In this document: positions 51,883 to 60,923 of the stretch, piece after piece
Layout: every line of letters starts with the position of its first letter
Position numbering within the stretch: position 1 is the first letter of the stretch
NCBI GenBank assembly: GCA_039964455.1
Contig: JBDVXK010000013.1
Location: 1-64,000, forward strand
Source of the DNA: CALJFL01 sp039964455
GTDB lineage: Bacteria > Pseudomonadota > Gammaproteobacteria > Pseudomonadales > Halieaceae
Length of the DNA stretch: 64,000 nt
Direction: 5' to 3'
Program-made: the position numbers and the translations under genes
The notes under the pieces: model-generated
What the model was told of the DNA's origin: nothing
Databases searched by the model: none
The model's input: the letters and a program-made list of their open reading frames with translations, nothing else

Positions 51883-54800
51883 TTACTGGGCCCCTGGCCC
51901 CCGCCTAACACCGGCGGATGCTGCCACGAGCATAAGCATGATCAGCGCCAACAACCATGGCCAGGGTAAGGTCGGAACGGGCTGAGCAGCGCCTGCCAAA
52001 ACAGAAGCGCGAACTGACACAACCGGTAGCTCATTGGACGCCACCTGTGCGACGTTAACGATAGTGGTGTTTGCAGCTTGCAATCGCGCCTGAAAAGACA
52101 GCGTTAATACGGGAGCGCCGGGGGCAACTGTTCCGATATTCCAGGTAGCGGTGTTGGTTGCCGTGTCGACAATAGCCCCATTATCAGCCGACACCAGCTT
52201 CAAGCCGGCAGGCATCGTATCGGTGACAACGACTCCTGTGGCCTGCTCGTTACCGAGGTTCTGTAGCGTAATATTGAATGTCACCAGGCCACCGCTGCCG
52301 GCCGCAGCACTCTGGGTAGACTTGGAAACGACCCAAACCGGTGAACTGCTTACCATAAACGGAGCAGACTGAGATTTAGGTAAGCCTTCATCAGCTGTGA
52401 TCGATGCAACACTTTTCAGCACCGTACCATCAAGTAATGGGGCATTTACGTCTACAGCAAAAGTGGCAGTTCCCGTCACGCCGGCGGGCAGGCTGCCCAC
52501 TGCCCAAGTAATCAGGCCCGTGCTGCTATCGAAATTGCCACCGTTTGTGGCAGAGGCCGGCGTGTAAACCGTGTCCGAAGGCAAGGTGGCGGTGACCAGG
52601 GCATTAGTTGTGTCCTGGTTCCCGGTATTAGCCCAAGTTACCGTAAACACTTCCTGTGTGCCTGAGGCGACCGGGTCCTGGCCTGCGGATATTGTGACCA
52701 CCAGTTCAGTGTGACTGCGCTCGATAGTTGATGCCTGACTTGAAGCACTCTGCGCGTTGCTGCCTGAGATGACAGAGATATTGTCTATCGAAGTACCGTC
52801 GGCAATTCCGCTCACAGTATCCACGGTTACACTCACCCGTCCACCAGTAAGCGGGGCGAGCGCACCGAGATTCCACTGTACTACTCCGGCCGACGCGCTC
52901 CCCCCGTTATCTGGCTGCGGGTTCGTGGTGCCAGGAGGCAAAACATCCTCGATTACGGTGTTACTGGAAGAGCCGTTACCCTGGTTGAAATAGTCGATCG
53001 TATAGGTAATTTGGTCGCCCGCATTGACGCTATTAGGTCCCGACTTTGTAACGGTGAGCAAAGGCTGAGCGCCAATAACTGTGAACGCCGATACAGTATT
53101 TGTTGGGGCATTGCTGGCGCTGATCGAGGAGAGAGAACCCTCGCCCGTACCATCAGGGATTCCGCTGGCGACAAAGACACTGTACTGCAGTTCGATAGAG
53201 CCCGAGGGTGGGAGGCTGCCGATCGTCCAGTTCGCCGTCTGGTTTACGAAAGTGCCCCCACTTGTGATGGACTGTGGCGTTGTGTCCGGTGGCAGAATAG
53301 CGCTAACCGATGCATTAGTAGCGATATCATTACCGGTATTTCTGACACGGATTGTATAAAGCAAAGCGCCCCCCGCCTGCACAACGGGCTTATCCACGTT
53401 GTAGTCGATCACCAGCACAGGGCTGCTCGAAACTGGCAGTAGCAGCGTTGAGGAAGCTGGCGGTATTGCCCTACCCATTCGGTTGGTACCGGTCACAGAA
53501 GCAATGTTTAACAATGGCGTGCCGTTGGTGATGACGCTATCTGCTGTGACCTTTACATGCACAGTAACGCTTGAGTTTGGACCGATGGAGCCATGGACCG
53601 TGGCAATGTCCCAGACGACATCACCACCTGCAGGCACTCCTCCCCCGGTAGCACTCACGAGAGTAGTTTCCAAAGGCAAGGTATCGGTGATCCTGACTCC
53701 CTCGGCAGTATCGGAACCCACGTTGGTTACAGTAATATCGTAGGCATAGGTTTGCCCTGGTGTCACTTGAGAGACCGTGCTCGATTTAGTGATGGTCAAT
53801 ATTGGGTCGCTTGTCACGGGCGTGTTGACGGGTCTCGCAGGTGTTTTGACCGTGGTATCGCTATCTATGGATGCTGTGTTGTGAATCAGTAGGCCATCTC
53901 TTAAATCGTCCTGCACTTCTACGACCAGACCCACTGTGCCGGAAGGCGTTTTCGCTGGGACCGTACCCAGGTCCCAATAAACGATGTTACCGCTGGTTCT
54001 GACTTTGTCGTTAGGCCATGCACTTACCAGCCGGGTATTGGCAGGCAGTACATCTGCAATAACCGTGCTAGTGGCCGCACTGTTGCCAACGTTTTGGTAA
54101 GTCAAGGTATAGCTGAGCAGCCCCCCTGGAGTGCCAGAAGACGAGATGCCCGACTGCACGGTGGCCTTATCGACATTTTTGACCAGAGTCAGCGCCGCAT
54201 CTAACACGGTCACACTGGCTGTATCACTCCCATTTACAGTAGGTAGAGGCTGCAAGGTTGAAACGATATTCGCAGTGTTTGTAAGGATCTTACCGTCGGC
54301 GAGACTCGTATCCGCCCGGGCAGTAATCTTCAGGGTACCTGAGGTTTTTGCCGCCATCGTTGGCAACGTCCATGTCAGAGTATTCCCAGACTGTTTATAT
54401 TGTCCAGACGCTTGCACCAAACTTAGCCCGGGCTGAAGCGTATCTATGATGACTACATTGGTTGCGGCGTCGCTGCCAACATTTCGATATTTGATGTTGA
54501 AAGTAACATCGCCGCCAGCAGTAACGGTTGTCGCGTTATTTTCTACGCTCTTATCGAGTACCAGTAGCGGTGCGCTCGATACCAGGGCTGGCTTACCCAG
54601 AATGGTTGCCTGCACCGCATTTTGGGTGTTGGGGCCTTCCCAGGCCGTAGCAACATTGCGCAATGGTGTTCCATCAACAACAACTGGATCTACTTCAACT
54701 GTGACTGTCACAGATCCGGGCTCATTGGGTTTCAGAGCAGGGAGAGAGGTCCAAAGCACATGACCGTTACCGGAGGGCGCACCGCCATCACTGGCGCTGA

Positions 54801-57800
54801 CAAAGCTTGTCTGCGGTGGCAACAGGTCCTCAATGCTTATGGGGCCGCTGATACTAGTGCCTATATTCCGATAAGTCAGTGTATACACCAGCTGCTTGCC
54901 CGGAAGCACGACGGGCGCCGAGACGGTTTTTTCCAGCTCTAGCACCGGTTGACCCTGGACAGGCGTATTCACGGCGGCTGATACCGCACCGCCGACACCA
55001 GGCATTGTGGTCTGAATCGATGCGGTATTTCTCAGGATCTTATCGGGTACATCGTTCGCCACACGCGCCGCTATTGTAACCGTGGCTGGCGCCCCGGGCG
55101 CCAGGCTGGAAAGAGTCCACGTTGCCAACTGTCCAGTCACGTTAGCAGTTGTCGAAGTCGCGTCTATGACCAGTTCCGCGGGCAGGCTATCCGTTATCGT
55201 GACATTGGTGGCCACAGCATTGCCGGTATTTTCTGCCGTGATAGTGTAGGTAATGGAATCACCGGGTACTCCAGCCCCCGAGGTCGGTGACAGCAGGCTC
55301 GTTACACTTGGCACCTTTTTAATTGTTAGTACTGGATTACTATCGACCTTCGTATTAACAGAATTAGAATAAATTACGCCGGTCTGCGCGGAGCCAATAA
55401 CAGCCTGGTTGACTAGTAATGTGCCATTTTTTAGGACAGGGGCAAGCCGGGCACTGAAGGTAATTAATCCAGAGTCGGTGCCTCCTGCGATATCCCCCAA
55501 TTCCCAGATCAGTATACCGGCACCGATGTCGCTTTTTGCAGAGAGAGCAGAGCTGCTGCTCCCGGATACATAACTTAGCTCTGGCGGCAATGTGTCCAAC
55601 AGGGTTACCTTGGAAGCAGGGCCACCGGTCTTGTCGTACTGGAGTGTATACAGCAGCGTGTCTCCAGGACTTGCATGGTCCCGATCTGCTTTCTTTTTAA
55701 CGGTGAATGCAGGTAGATCGGTTACGGTAATTGTCGCGGCTGCTGTTGCAGACGTTTTATCGGATACGATGTTTGCACGGTTCGTAATATCAATTGCCGG
55801 GGTATAGGTTCCCGCGGGTACAGTGGCGCGTATGACTTTTGTACCGGATGCCCCGGGTGCCAGATTACCGAGATCCCATGTAATGGTATCTGAAACAGGC
55901 ATAACCTGATCACTGGCATTGGCGAACGTCAGTTCAGTGGGAAAGCTGTCGGTAAGCGATACATTCTGCGCTTCTCCTCGACCCTGGTTTTCATAGGACA
56001 ATGTAAATTCAATGGCATCGCCAGGATGAACCGTCGAAGCATTGGAGGTCTTGGTTAAAATAAGCCGCGGCGCCTCACGGACCACCGTGCTAGCTTTAGC
56101 TGTATCGGGTTGCGCTTCGTTGGTATTAATCTCGGCCTGGTTGGTCAAACGAATGCCGGGGCCCACGCCGTCAACTCTGGCTGTTACTGTGACGGAATTG
56201 GCCTTGCCGGCATCAAGGCTGGATAGGTTCCATTGCAAACTGGTAGTGGTGCCTGCAGCTATGTTACTCGGGGCTGGGGTTGCGGAAACATAGGTCAAGC
56301 CAGCCGGCAGCGTATCTGTCAGCTGAATACCAGTTAGCGGGATCTTACCTTTATTCAAATAATTGATGGTGTAGGTTATCTCTTCCCCGTCAATCACCTC
56401 CGCCTGATCGGCAGGACGCGATTTTGTAAGGCTTACCGCAGCATCAGACACATGATGTGTTACGTTTGGTGCGACTTCATGAAGACTGTTTGCCGCATAA
56501 TTGCCGGAGGCCCGATTGGTTAGCGCAGTTCCCGGTGCCAGGCCGCTCTTTACCATTGCCTGTAAGGTCACGGACCGGCTGCCAGAGGTGAGCGCGCTTA
56601 CTGGCCAGCGTATCAATGTGCCAGCGGCATCCATTGTAGCGGTTGCTTGTGGGTCACTCGAATTGATAAATTCGAGTCCCACCGGCAGCCGATCTACGAT
56701 TTCCAGATCATTAACACCCTGCCGAGAATCAAGGGTCGCGGTAATCGTGTAGTTCACTGTGTCACCGGGAAACAAAGGCGTCGTTTCTGGAGGGGACGCG
56801 ACTTTTTTCACCGAGATACTGGGCGGTGCGTTGTATTGGACCAGCGCGTGATTGCTTGTTCGCTTGTATTGCCTGCCGAACTGATCGGCTGCCGCCACAT
56901 CGAATGCATTGGAGATAAAATCGCCGTCGTTTAGCTGCGATCCATCAATTTCTACTTCCAGTGTTACAGTTCCTGAGGGACTATTTGCGCCGATGTCGGC
57001 GAGGTTCCAAACGACGACCCCACTGCCGAGAGATGTTTCGGCTCCACCAGCGGAAGCCGATACAAATATTAGTCCTGGCGGCAGACTGTCTGTAATCGTA
57101 ATCCCGCCGGCAGTTGGCTCCTTGCCATCGTTGTTTACCTGCAATTCGTAGATCAGCTGGTCGCCATTAAGTACCACCAATTTTGAGCCTGCGGCCAATT
57201 GTTTCTTGGGATTAAGTACAGGCTCTTGCCTGACCTGCACCTTGGTTGTCGCTACAGCGGTCAGTATGTACGGCAGATTGCTCGCGGTCATGGTCACCTG
57301 ATTGAACAGGTCGGTGTTTGGCAGTCCCGGGGCTACGGTTACCTGGTAACTGACCGAATGCTTTTGAGAGCCTGGAGCGATGTCAGGAAGTGTCCACCTG
57401 AGAATGCGTGCGCCGGCATCGTATACACCGGAGTAGGTTCCTGGCACGGGTTCAACACCGCCCGGTAATTGGTCCTCTATTACCGGGCTATCAGCCACAA
57501 TAGAGCCAATATTACGGTAGCTGATTGTGTAAGAAAGCGTATCACCGGGTGCGACCAGAGTTGGCTGCACACTCTTTTCAACCTCAAGATTAGGCTCCGC
57601 AGCAACGGTGATATTGGCCAGCGCGGGGGTCGCGGTGCCGCCTGTGAAAGTCGCCTCTGCGGTATTGTCGAAGTCGATGTTGCCCAAGGACGGATCTATC
57701 TGGGCGGTCAGTGTAACGACCTTGCTGTCTTTTCTCGCGACTCTGCCGATGTTCCAGGTGACAATTCTATTGCCTGCATCGTAGGAGCTGCTGACGCCTC

Positions 57801-58755
57801 CGGCCAGATTTGGTGGCCCTAGCAACTCGTCGGGCAATCTGTCGGTAATAACGACATTATCGGCATCAGCGCCGCCCACGTTTTCGTATTTAATACGGTA
57901 AGTGACAATTCGGCCCGCTTCGCGCACAGCAGATTGAGCGACATCATCATCAATCGTTTTGGTCAGTTCTATATTGGGGTTGGAATCAACGATGACCTGC
58001 ACGTTGTTGCTGGCAAATTCGGCCACCCCGGTTGCTCGAATTCGACCTACATTGTCCAGACTGCCTGAGGCCGCAGTGGCGGCCACACGAGCTGTCACTT
58101 CAACTGAATTGCTCGCGCCGGGGGTCAGATTGCCAAAATTCCAGGTAATCGTCTGGCCGCTGACACTGCCGCCTGCTGTGGAAAGGATCTCGAGTCTGGG
58201 GTCCAGAGCGTCGGTGAGCACAACGCTGGGGGCCTCGGCGGTTCCTACGCTAGCGTAGTCGAGCTTATAGGTGACCACATCGCCTGGGCTGACCGTCGTT
58301 TTCCCTGCTCCAGAAAGACTCTTGATGAGTTTCAGGGCTGGCGTAGGAGTGGGCTGTAAGGTTGGGGGCGTGGATCCACCGCTGATTCCCGGAAAGCTAC
58401 CGTTGCCACACCCGCTCACCGAGACGGTTGGGGTCAGGTCGGCTCCACTGGCGACACTGCTTAGGTTGAATTTAAATACCAGTTGGCCCGATGCGTTGGG
58501 GTTGTGAATTGATACTCGTTTGTCTGTGCTTGTGATGCCTGCAACGCTTACACGGACTGTGGCTGTGCACCACTGCCCGTTACCCCCAGGAATGAGCTGC
58601 GTTGTTACATAAAAATCTTCGCCAGCCATCGGTTGCGAGGGGCTTACGGTGGTTATGACTGAGCGCACTGTAGTTTGACCGCTGTAGGCAGGTGCGATGC
58701 CCGCGAGCAGATAAGCGGCCAACAGGAAAGTACAGAGGCGAGAAAAATTTTTCAT
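51883..58755 (-). CDS. Giant DUF11-repeat surface protein with IPTL-CTERM-like tail
   Basis: A 2290-aa protein. Order: signal peptide (residues 1-25, ending APAYS), an unassigned N-terminal domain with three Cys (about 26-140), then about 17 tandem DUF11-type beta-sandwich repeats of 115-130 residues up to about residue 2255, and a C-terminal VPTLPWPWLLALIMLML helix followed by VRRGPG. Repeat starts follow the pattern L-x-L-x-K-S and end with L-x-N-x-A; each contains a variant of TDTLPxGL and VxWxLGxL. The tail resembles the IPTL-CTERM sorting signal handled by exosortase H in other proteobacteria, although the Trp is shifted by one. It is probably exported to the surface and may be an adhesin or matrix protein. 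Repeats are divergent, not recently duplicated. Confidence 0.88.
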   Translation of the reverse strand: MKNFSRLCTFLLAAYLLAGIAPAYSGQTTVRSVITTVSPSQPMAGEDFYVTTQLIPGGNGQWCTATVRVSVAGITSTDKRVSIHNPNASGQLVFKFNLSSVASGADLTPTVSVSGCGNGSFPGISGGSTPPTLQPTPTPALKLIKSLSGAGKTTVSPGDVVTYKLDYASVGTAEAPSVVLTDALDPRLEILSTAGGSVSGQTITWNFGNLTPGASNSVEVTARVAATAASGSLDNVGRIRATGVAEFASNNVQVIVDSNPNIELTKTIDDDVAQSAVREAGRIVTYRIKYENVGGADADNVVITDRLPDELLGPPNLAGGVSSSYDAGNRIVTWNIGRVARKDSKVVTLTAQIDPSLGNIDFDNTAEATFTGGTATPALANITVAAEPNLEVEKSVQPTLVAPGDTLSYTISYRNIGSIVADSPVIEDQLPGGVEPVPGTYSGVYDAGARILRWTLPDIAPGSQKHSVSYQVTVAPGLPNTDLFNQVTMTASNLPYILTAVATTKVQVRQEPVLNPKKQLAAGSKLVVLNGDQLIYELQVNNDGKEPTAGGITITDSLPPGLIFVSASAGGAETSLGSGVVVWNLADIGANSPSGTVTLEVEIDGSQLNDGDFISNAFDVAAADQFGRQYKRTSNHALVQYNAPPSISVKKVASPPETTPLFPGDTVNYTITATLDSRQGVNDLEIVDRLPVGLEFINSSDPQATATMDAAGTLIRWPVSALTSGSRSVTLQAMVKSGLAPGTALTNRASGNYAANSLHEVAPNVTHHVSDAAVSLTKSRPADQAEVIDGEEITYTINYLNKGKIPLTGIQLTDTLPAGLTYVSATPAPSNIAAGTTTSLQWNLSSLDAGKANSVTVTARVDGVGPGIRLTNQAEINTNEAQPDTAKASTVVREAPRLILTKTSNASTVHPGDAIEFTLSYENQGRGEAQNVSLTDSFPTELTFANASDQVMPVSDTITWDLGNLAPGASGTKVIRATVPAGTYTPAIDITNRANIVSDKTSATAAATITVTDLPAFTVKKKADRDHASPGDTLLYTLQYDKTGGPASKVTLLDTLPPELSYVSGSSSSALSAKSDIGAGILIWELGDIAGGTDSGLITFSARLAPVLKNGTLLVNQAVIGSAQTGVIYSNSVNTKVDSNPVLTIKKVPSVTSLLSPTSGAGVPGDSITYTITAENTGNAVATNVTITDSLPAELVIDATSTTANVTGQLATWTLSSLAPGAPATVTIAARVANDVPDKILRNTASIQTTMPGVGGAVSAAVNTPVQGQPVLELEKTVSAPVVLPGKQLVYTLTYRNIGTSISGPISIEDLLPPQTSFVSASDGGAPSGNGHVLWTSLPALKPNEPGSVTVTVEVDPVVVDGTPLRNVATAWEGPNTQNAVQATILGKPALVSSAPLLVLDKSVENNATTVTAGGDVTFNIKYRNVGSDAATNVVIIDTLQPGLSLVQASGQYKQSGNTLTWTLPTMAAKTSGTLKITARADTSLADGKILTNTANIVSTLQPLPTVNGSDTASVTVLDAALTLVKNVDKATVQSGISSSGTPGGLLSYTLTYQNVGNSAATSTVIADVLPANTRLVSAWPNDKVRTSGNIVYWDLGTVPAKTPSGTVGLVVEVQDDLRDGLLIHNTASIDSDTTVKTPARPVNTPVTSDPILTITKSSTVSQVTPGQTYAYDITVTNVGSDTAEGVRITDTLPLETTLVSATGGGVPAGGDVVWDIATVHGSIGPNSSVTVHVKVTADSVITNGTPLLNIASVTGTNRMGRAIPPASSTLLLPVSSSPVLVIDYNVDKPVVQAGGALLYTIRVRNTGNDIATNASVSAILPPDTTPQSITSGGTFVNQTANWTIGSLPPSGSIELQYSVFVASGIPDGTGEGSLSSISASNAPTNTVSAFTVIGAQPLLTVTKSGPNSVNAGDQITYTIDYFNQGNGSSSNTVIEDVLPPGTTNPQPDNGGSASAGVVQWNLGALAPLTGGRVSVTVDTVSGIADGTSIDNISVISGSNAQSASSQASTIERSHTELVVTISAGQDPVASGTQEVFTVTWANTGNQDTTNALVTATLPSDTVYTPASATNGGNFDSSTGLITWAVGSLPAGVTGTATFAVDVNAPLLDGTVLKSVASITADEGLPKSQSAPFMVSSSPVWVVSKSTQSAAAGSGGLVTFNITLQNLGNEQATGVVVTDTMPAGLKLVSADNGAIVDTATNTATWNIGTVAPGAPVLTLSFQARLQAANTTIVNVAQVASNELPVVSVRASVLAGAAQPVPTLPWPWLLALIMLMLVAASAGVRRGPGAQ

Positions 58756-58831
58756 GGCATTTTATCTTCAATCTGGAAAGCGCCTTATTTTACATCAACT
58801 TGCTGACTAATTGACCTAAGCTGGAACAGGC

Positions 58832-59569
58832 TCAATTCTGCTGCATGGCACCGCCATCTACATACATGCCATGCCCTGAAATGAAGCGGGCCTCTTCGCT
58901 GGCCAGAAAGGCCGCCAGTGGCGCGACATCCTCGGGTTGGCCCAGCCGGCCCAGCGCCGCCTTGTTTTCCCAGTGAGCACGAAACTCGGCATTTTCATTG
59001 AATGTCTCTTCGGTGATGGCGGTGACGATAGCACCGGGTTGAATGCAGTTTACGGTAATGCCATCCACACCCAACTCGGAGGCCAGCGCCCGCGTCATGC
59101 CCAGCACCGCATGCTTGGAGACCACATAAGCGGAGAGCCCGGCGGTGGCAAACTGGGAACAGGTAGAGCCGATATTAATAATGCGGGCCTGGTTGGACGC
59201 TCTTAGCAGCGGCAACAATTCACGCGTAAGCCTGGCCACCACATCAACGTTGATGGCCATCGTGTCATCCCATAGTGAAGAGGCTGTATCGTCAAACAGG
59301 CCAAAGGCACTGATGCCGGCTGCATTGACGAGAATGTCACAAGCGCCAGTGCCAGCCTCAAGGTGCTCACGCACGCGGGCAGTGCTCCCGGGTGCTACAA
59401 GGTCAACAGCCAGGGTGCTGGCATATTTGTCGTTGGCCTCCAGTGCCTCAGCGTTACGGTCCACACCAACAATATGTACGCCCTCTTCAGCCAGGCGTTC
59501 AGCGATTGCCCTGCCTATACCAGACGCAGCCCCGGTCACGACTGCTGTACGACCTGTTAATCCCTTCAT
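58832..59569 (-). CDS. Short-chain dehydrogenase/reductase
   Basis: A 245-aa classical SDR: VTGAASGIGRAIA at the start, NAAGISAFG, catalytic Ser in INIGSTCSQF and YVVSKHA for the YxxxK pair, C-terminal GMYVDGGAMQ. The ATG at 59569 follows AGAGGA; the frame continues upstream to 59758 but enters the acyl-CoA dehydrogenase gene. It lies 26 bp after that gene, so the two probably form an operon for acyl or hydroxyacyl oxidation. Substrate unknown. Confidence 0.9.
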   Translation of the reverse strand: MKGLTGRTAVVTGAASGIGRAIAERLAEEGVHIVGVDRNAEALEANDKYASTLAVDLVAPGSTARVREHLEAGTGACDILVNAAGISAFGLFDDTASSLWDDTMAINVDVVARLTRELLPLLRASNQARIINIGSTCSQFATAGLSAYVVSKHAVLGMTRALASELGVDGITVNCIQPGAIVTAITEETFNENAEFRAHWENKAALGRLGQPEDVAPLAAFLASEEARFISGHGMYVDGGAMQQN

Positions 59570-59595
59570 TTGTCCTCTCCCTGAATCACAGCTTG

Positions 59596-60753
59596 TCAGC
59601 CGTCCAACACATCGCGGGCTATCAGCTCCTGCATGATCTCGGAGGTGCCACCATAAATACGCTGAATGCGGGCATCTGCGTAGGCGCGCGAAATCGGGTA
59701 CTCGCGCATATAGCCATAGCCCCCGAACAGCTGCAGGCAGCCGTCCACGACCCGACATTGCGCCTCTGTGGTGGAATACTTGGCCATGGAGGCCGTAGCC
59801 GCATCAAGCTCACCGGCATTATATTTTTCAATACACTCATTAACGAAGGCATTATTCAGGCGGTACTCTGTTTGCATCTCGGCCATCTTGAAGCGCGTAT
59901 TCTGCAACTTCGATAATGGCGCCCCGAAAGCCTGACGCTCGTTGACGTAACTCACTGTCATCGCGAGCGCACCTTCCATGGCGGCAACCGCGCCCACGGC
60001 CACCGCCAATCTTTCGCGGGGCAGCTCCTGCATCAAGGCAAGAAACCCGCGATGAAGTTCGCCTAACAAGGCGGTGCCGGGCAAGCGTACGTCCTGGTAA
60101 AACAATTCGGAAGTATCGGCGGCGTGCAAACCCAGCTTTTCAAGGTTGCGCCCACGGCTGAAGCCGGCTTTGTTGGTATCGACCATAAAAAGCGACAAGC
60201 CGCGGGAGCCTGGCGCATCCGGGTCAGTTCGAGCAACCGTGACAACCATGTCACAGAGCTGGCCGTTGGTGATAAAGGTCTTGGAGCCATTGATAATCCA
60301 GTCATCGCCATCCTGCTTGGCACTGGTGCGCACACCCTGCAGGTCACTGCCGGCACCGGGTTCAGTCATGGCCAGGGCGCCTATACACTCCCCGCTTACC
60401 ATCTTGGGCAGGTAGTGCTGCTTTTGCTCCTCAGTCCCAAGATTAAGCATGTAGTGCGCCACGATGTCGCTGTGCACGGTCATATTGCCACCCAGCGATG
60501 GGTAGCCCCGGCGGCTGAATTCAGCATTGATCACCATGCTCATATCGAAGGTGCTGCCGGCGCCACCGTAAACCTCGGGAATATCCACACACAGAAACCC
60601 GGCTGCACCCAGTTTGTTCCAGATCTCCCGGGGTAGAACTTCGTCGCGCTCCCACTGGTCGTAGAACGGATCTACCTCGGTCTCGCAAAACCGGCCAATC
60701 ATGTCGCGAAACAGATTGGCTTCTTCAGTCTGTGCACTCATCGCCGCTGTCAT
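59596..60753 (-). CDS. Acyl-CoA dehydrogenase
   Basis: A 385-aa flavoprotein that dehydrogenates acyl-CoA at alpha-beta. It has AMTEPGAGSDLQGVRT (FAD/substrate loop), ITNGQLCDMVVT, LPRERLAVAVGAVAAMEGAL and the C-terminal FGGYGYMREYPISRAYADARI with IYGGTSEIM. The YGGT form, instead of YEGT, indicates that the catalytic base lies elsewhere, as in the isovaleryl/long-chain classes. The ATG at 60753 was chosen (MTAAMSAQ) over one at 60795. It is divergent from fadH and upstream of the SDR. Confidence 0.92.
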   Translation of the reverse strand: MTAAMSAQTEEANLFRDMIGRFCETEVDPFYDQWERDEVLPREIWNKLGAAGFLCVDIPEVYGGAGSTFDMSMVINAEFSRRGYPSLGGNMTVHSDIVAHYMLNLGTEEQKQHYLPKMVSGECIGALAMTEPGAGSDLQGVRTSAKQDGDDWIINGSKTFITNGQLCDMVVTVARTDPDAPGSRGLSLFMVDTNKAGFSRGRNLEKLGLHAADTSELFYQDVRLPGTALLGELHRGFLALMQELPRERLAVAVGAVAAMEGALAMTVSYVNERQAFGAPLSKLQNTRFKMAEMQTEYRLNNAFVNECIEKYNAGELDAATASMAKYSTTEAQCRVVDGCLQLFGGYGYMREYPISRAYADARIQRIYGGTSEIMQELIARDVLDG

Positions 60754-60923
60754 CTCTTGAGTCCTGCCTTTAATTACACTTTTTCGGCCAGACATTATGA
60801 CGCATTTTTGGCAGCGCGCAGACCACTAAGTGTGAAGAACCTGGGACATGGCTAGGCTGGGCTTGCACCATTCCCCCAATGGCAACTAGTATCCCTCACC
60901 CCAATCAAAAATAAGAGCTCGCC

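Noticed and set aside
51883..58755. The repetitive DNA as a CRISPR array or satellite
   Set aside because: Repetition is at the protein level (DUF11, about 115-130 residues) with divergent DNA; no short identical repeats with spacers.
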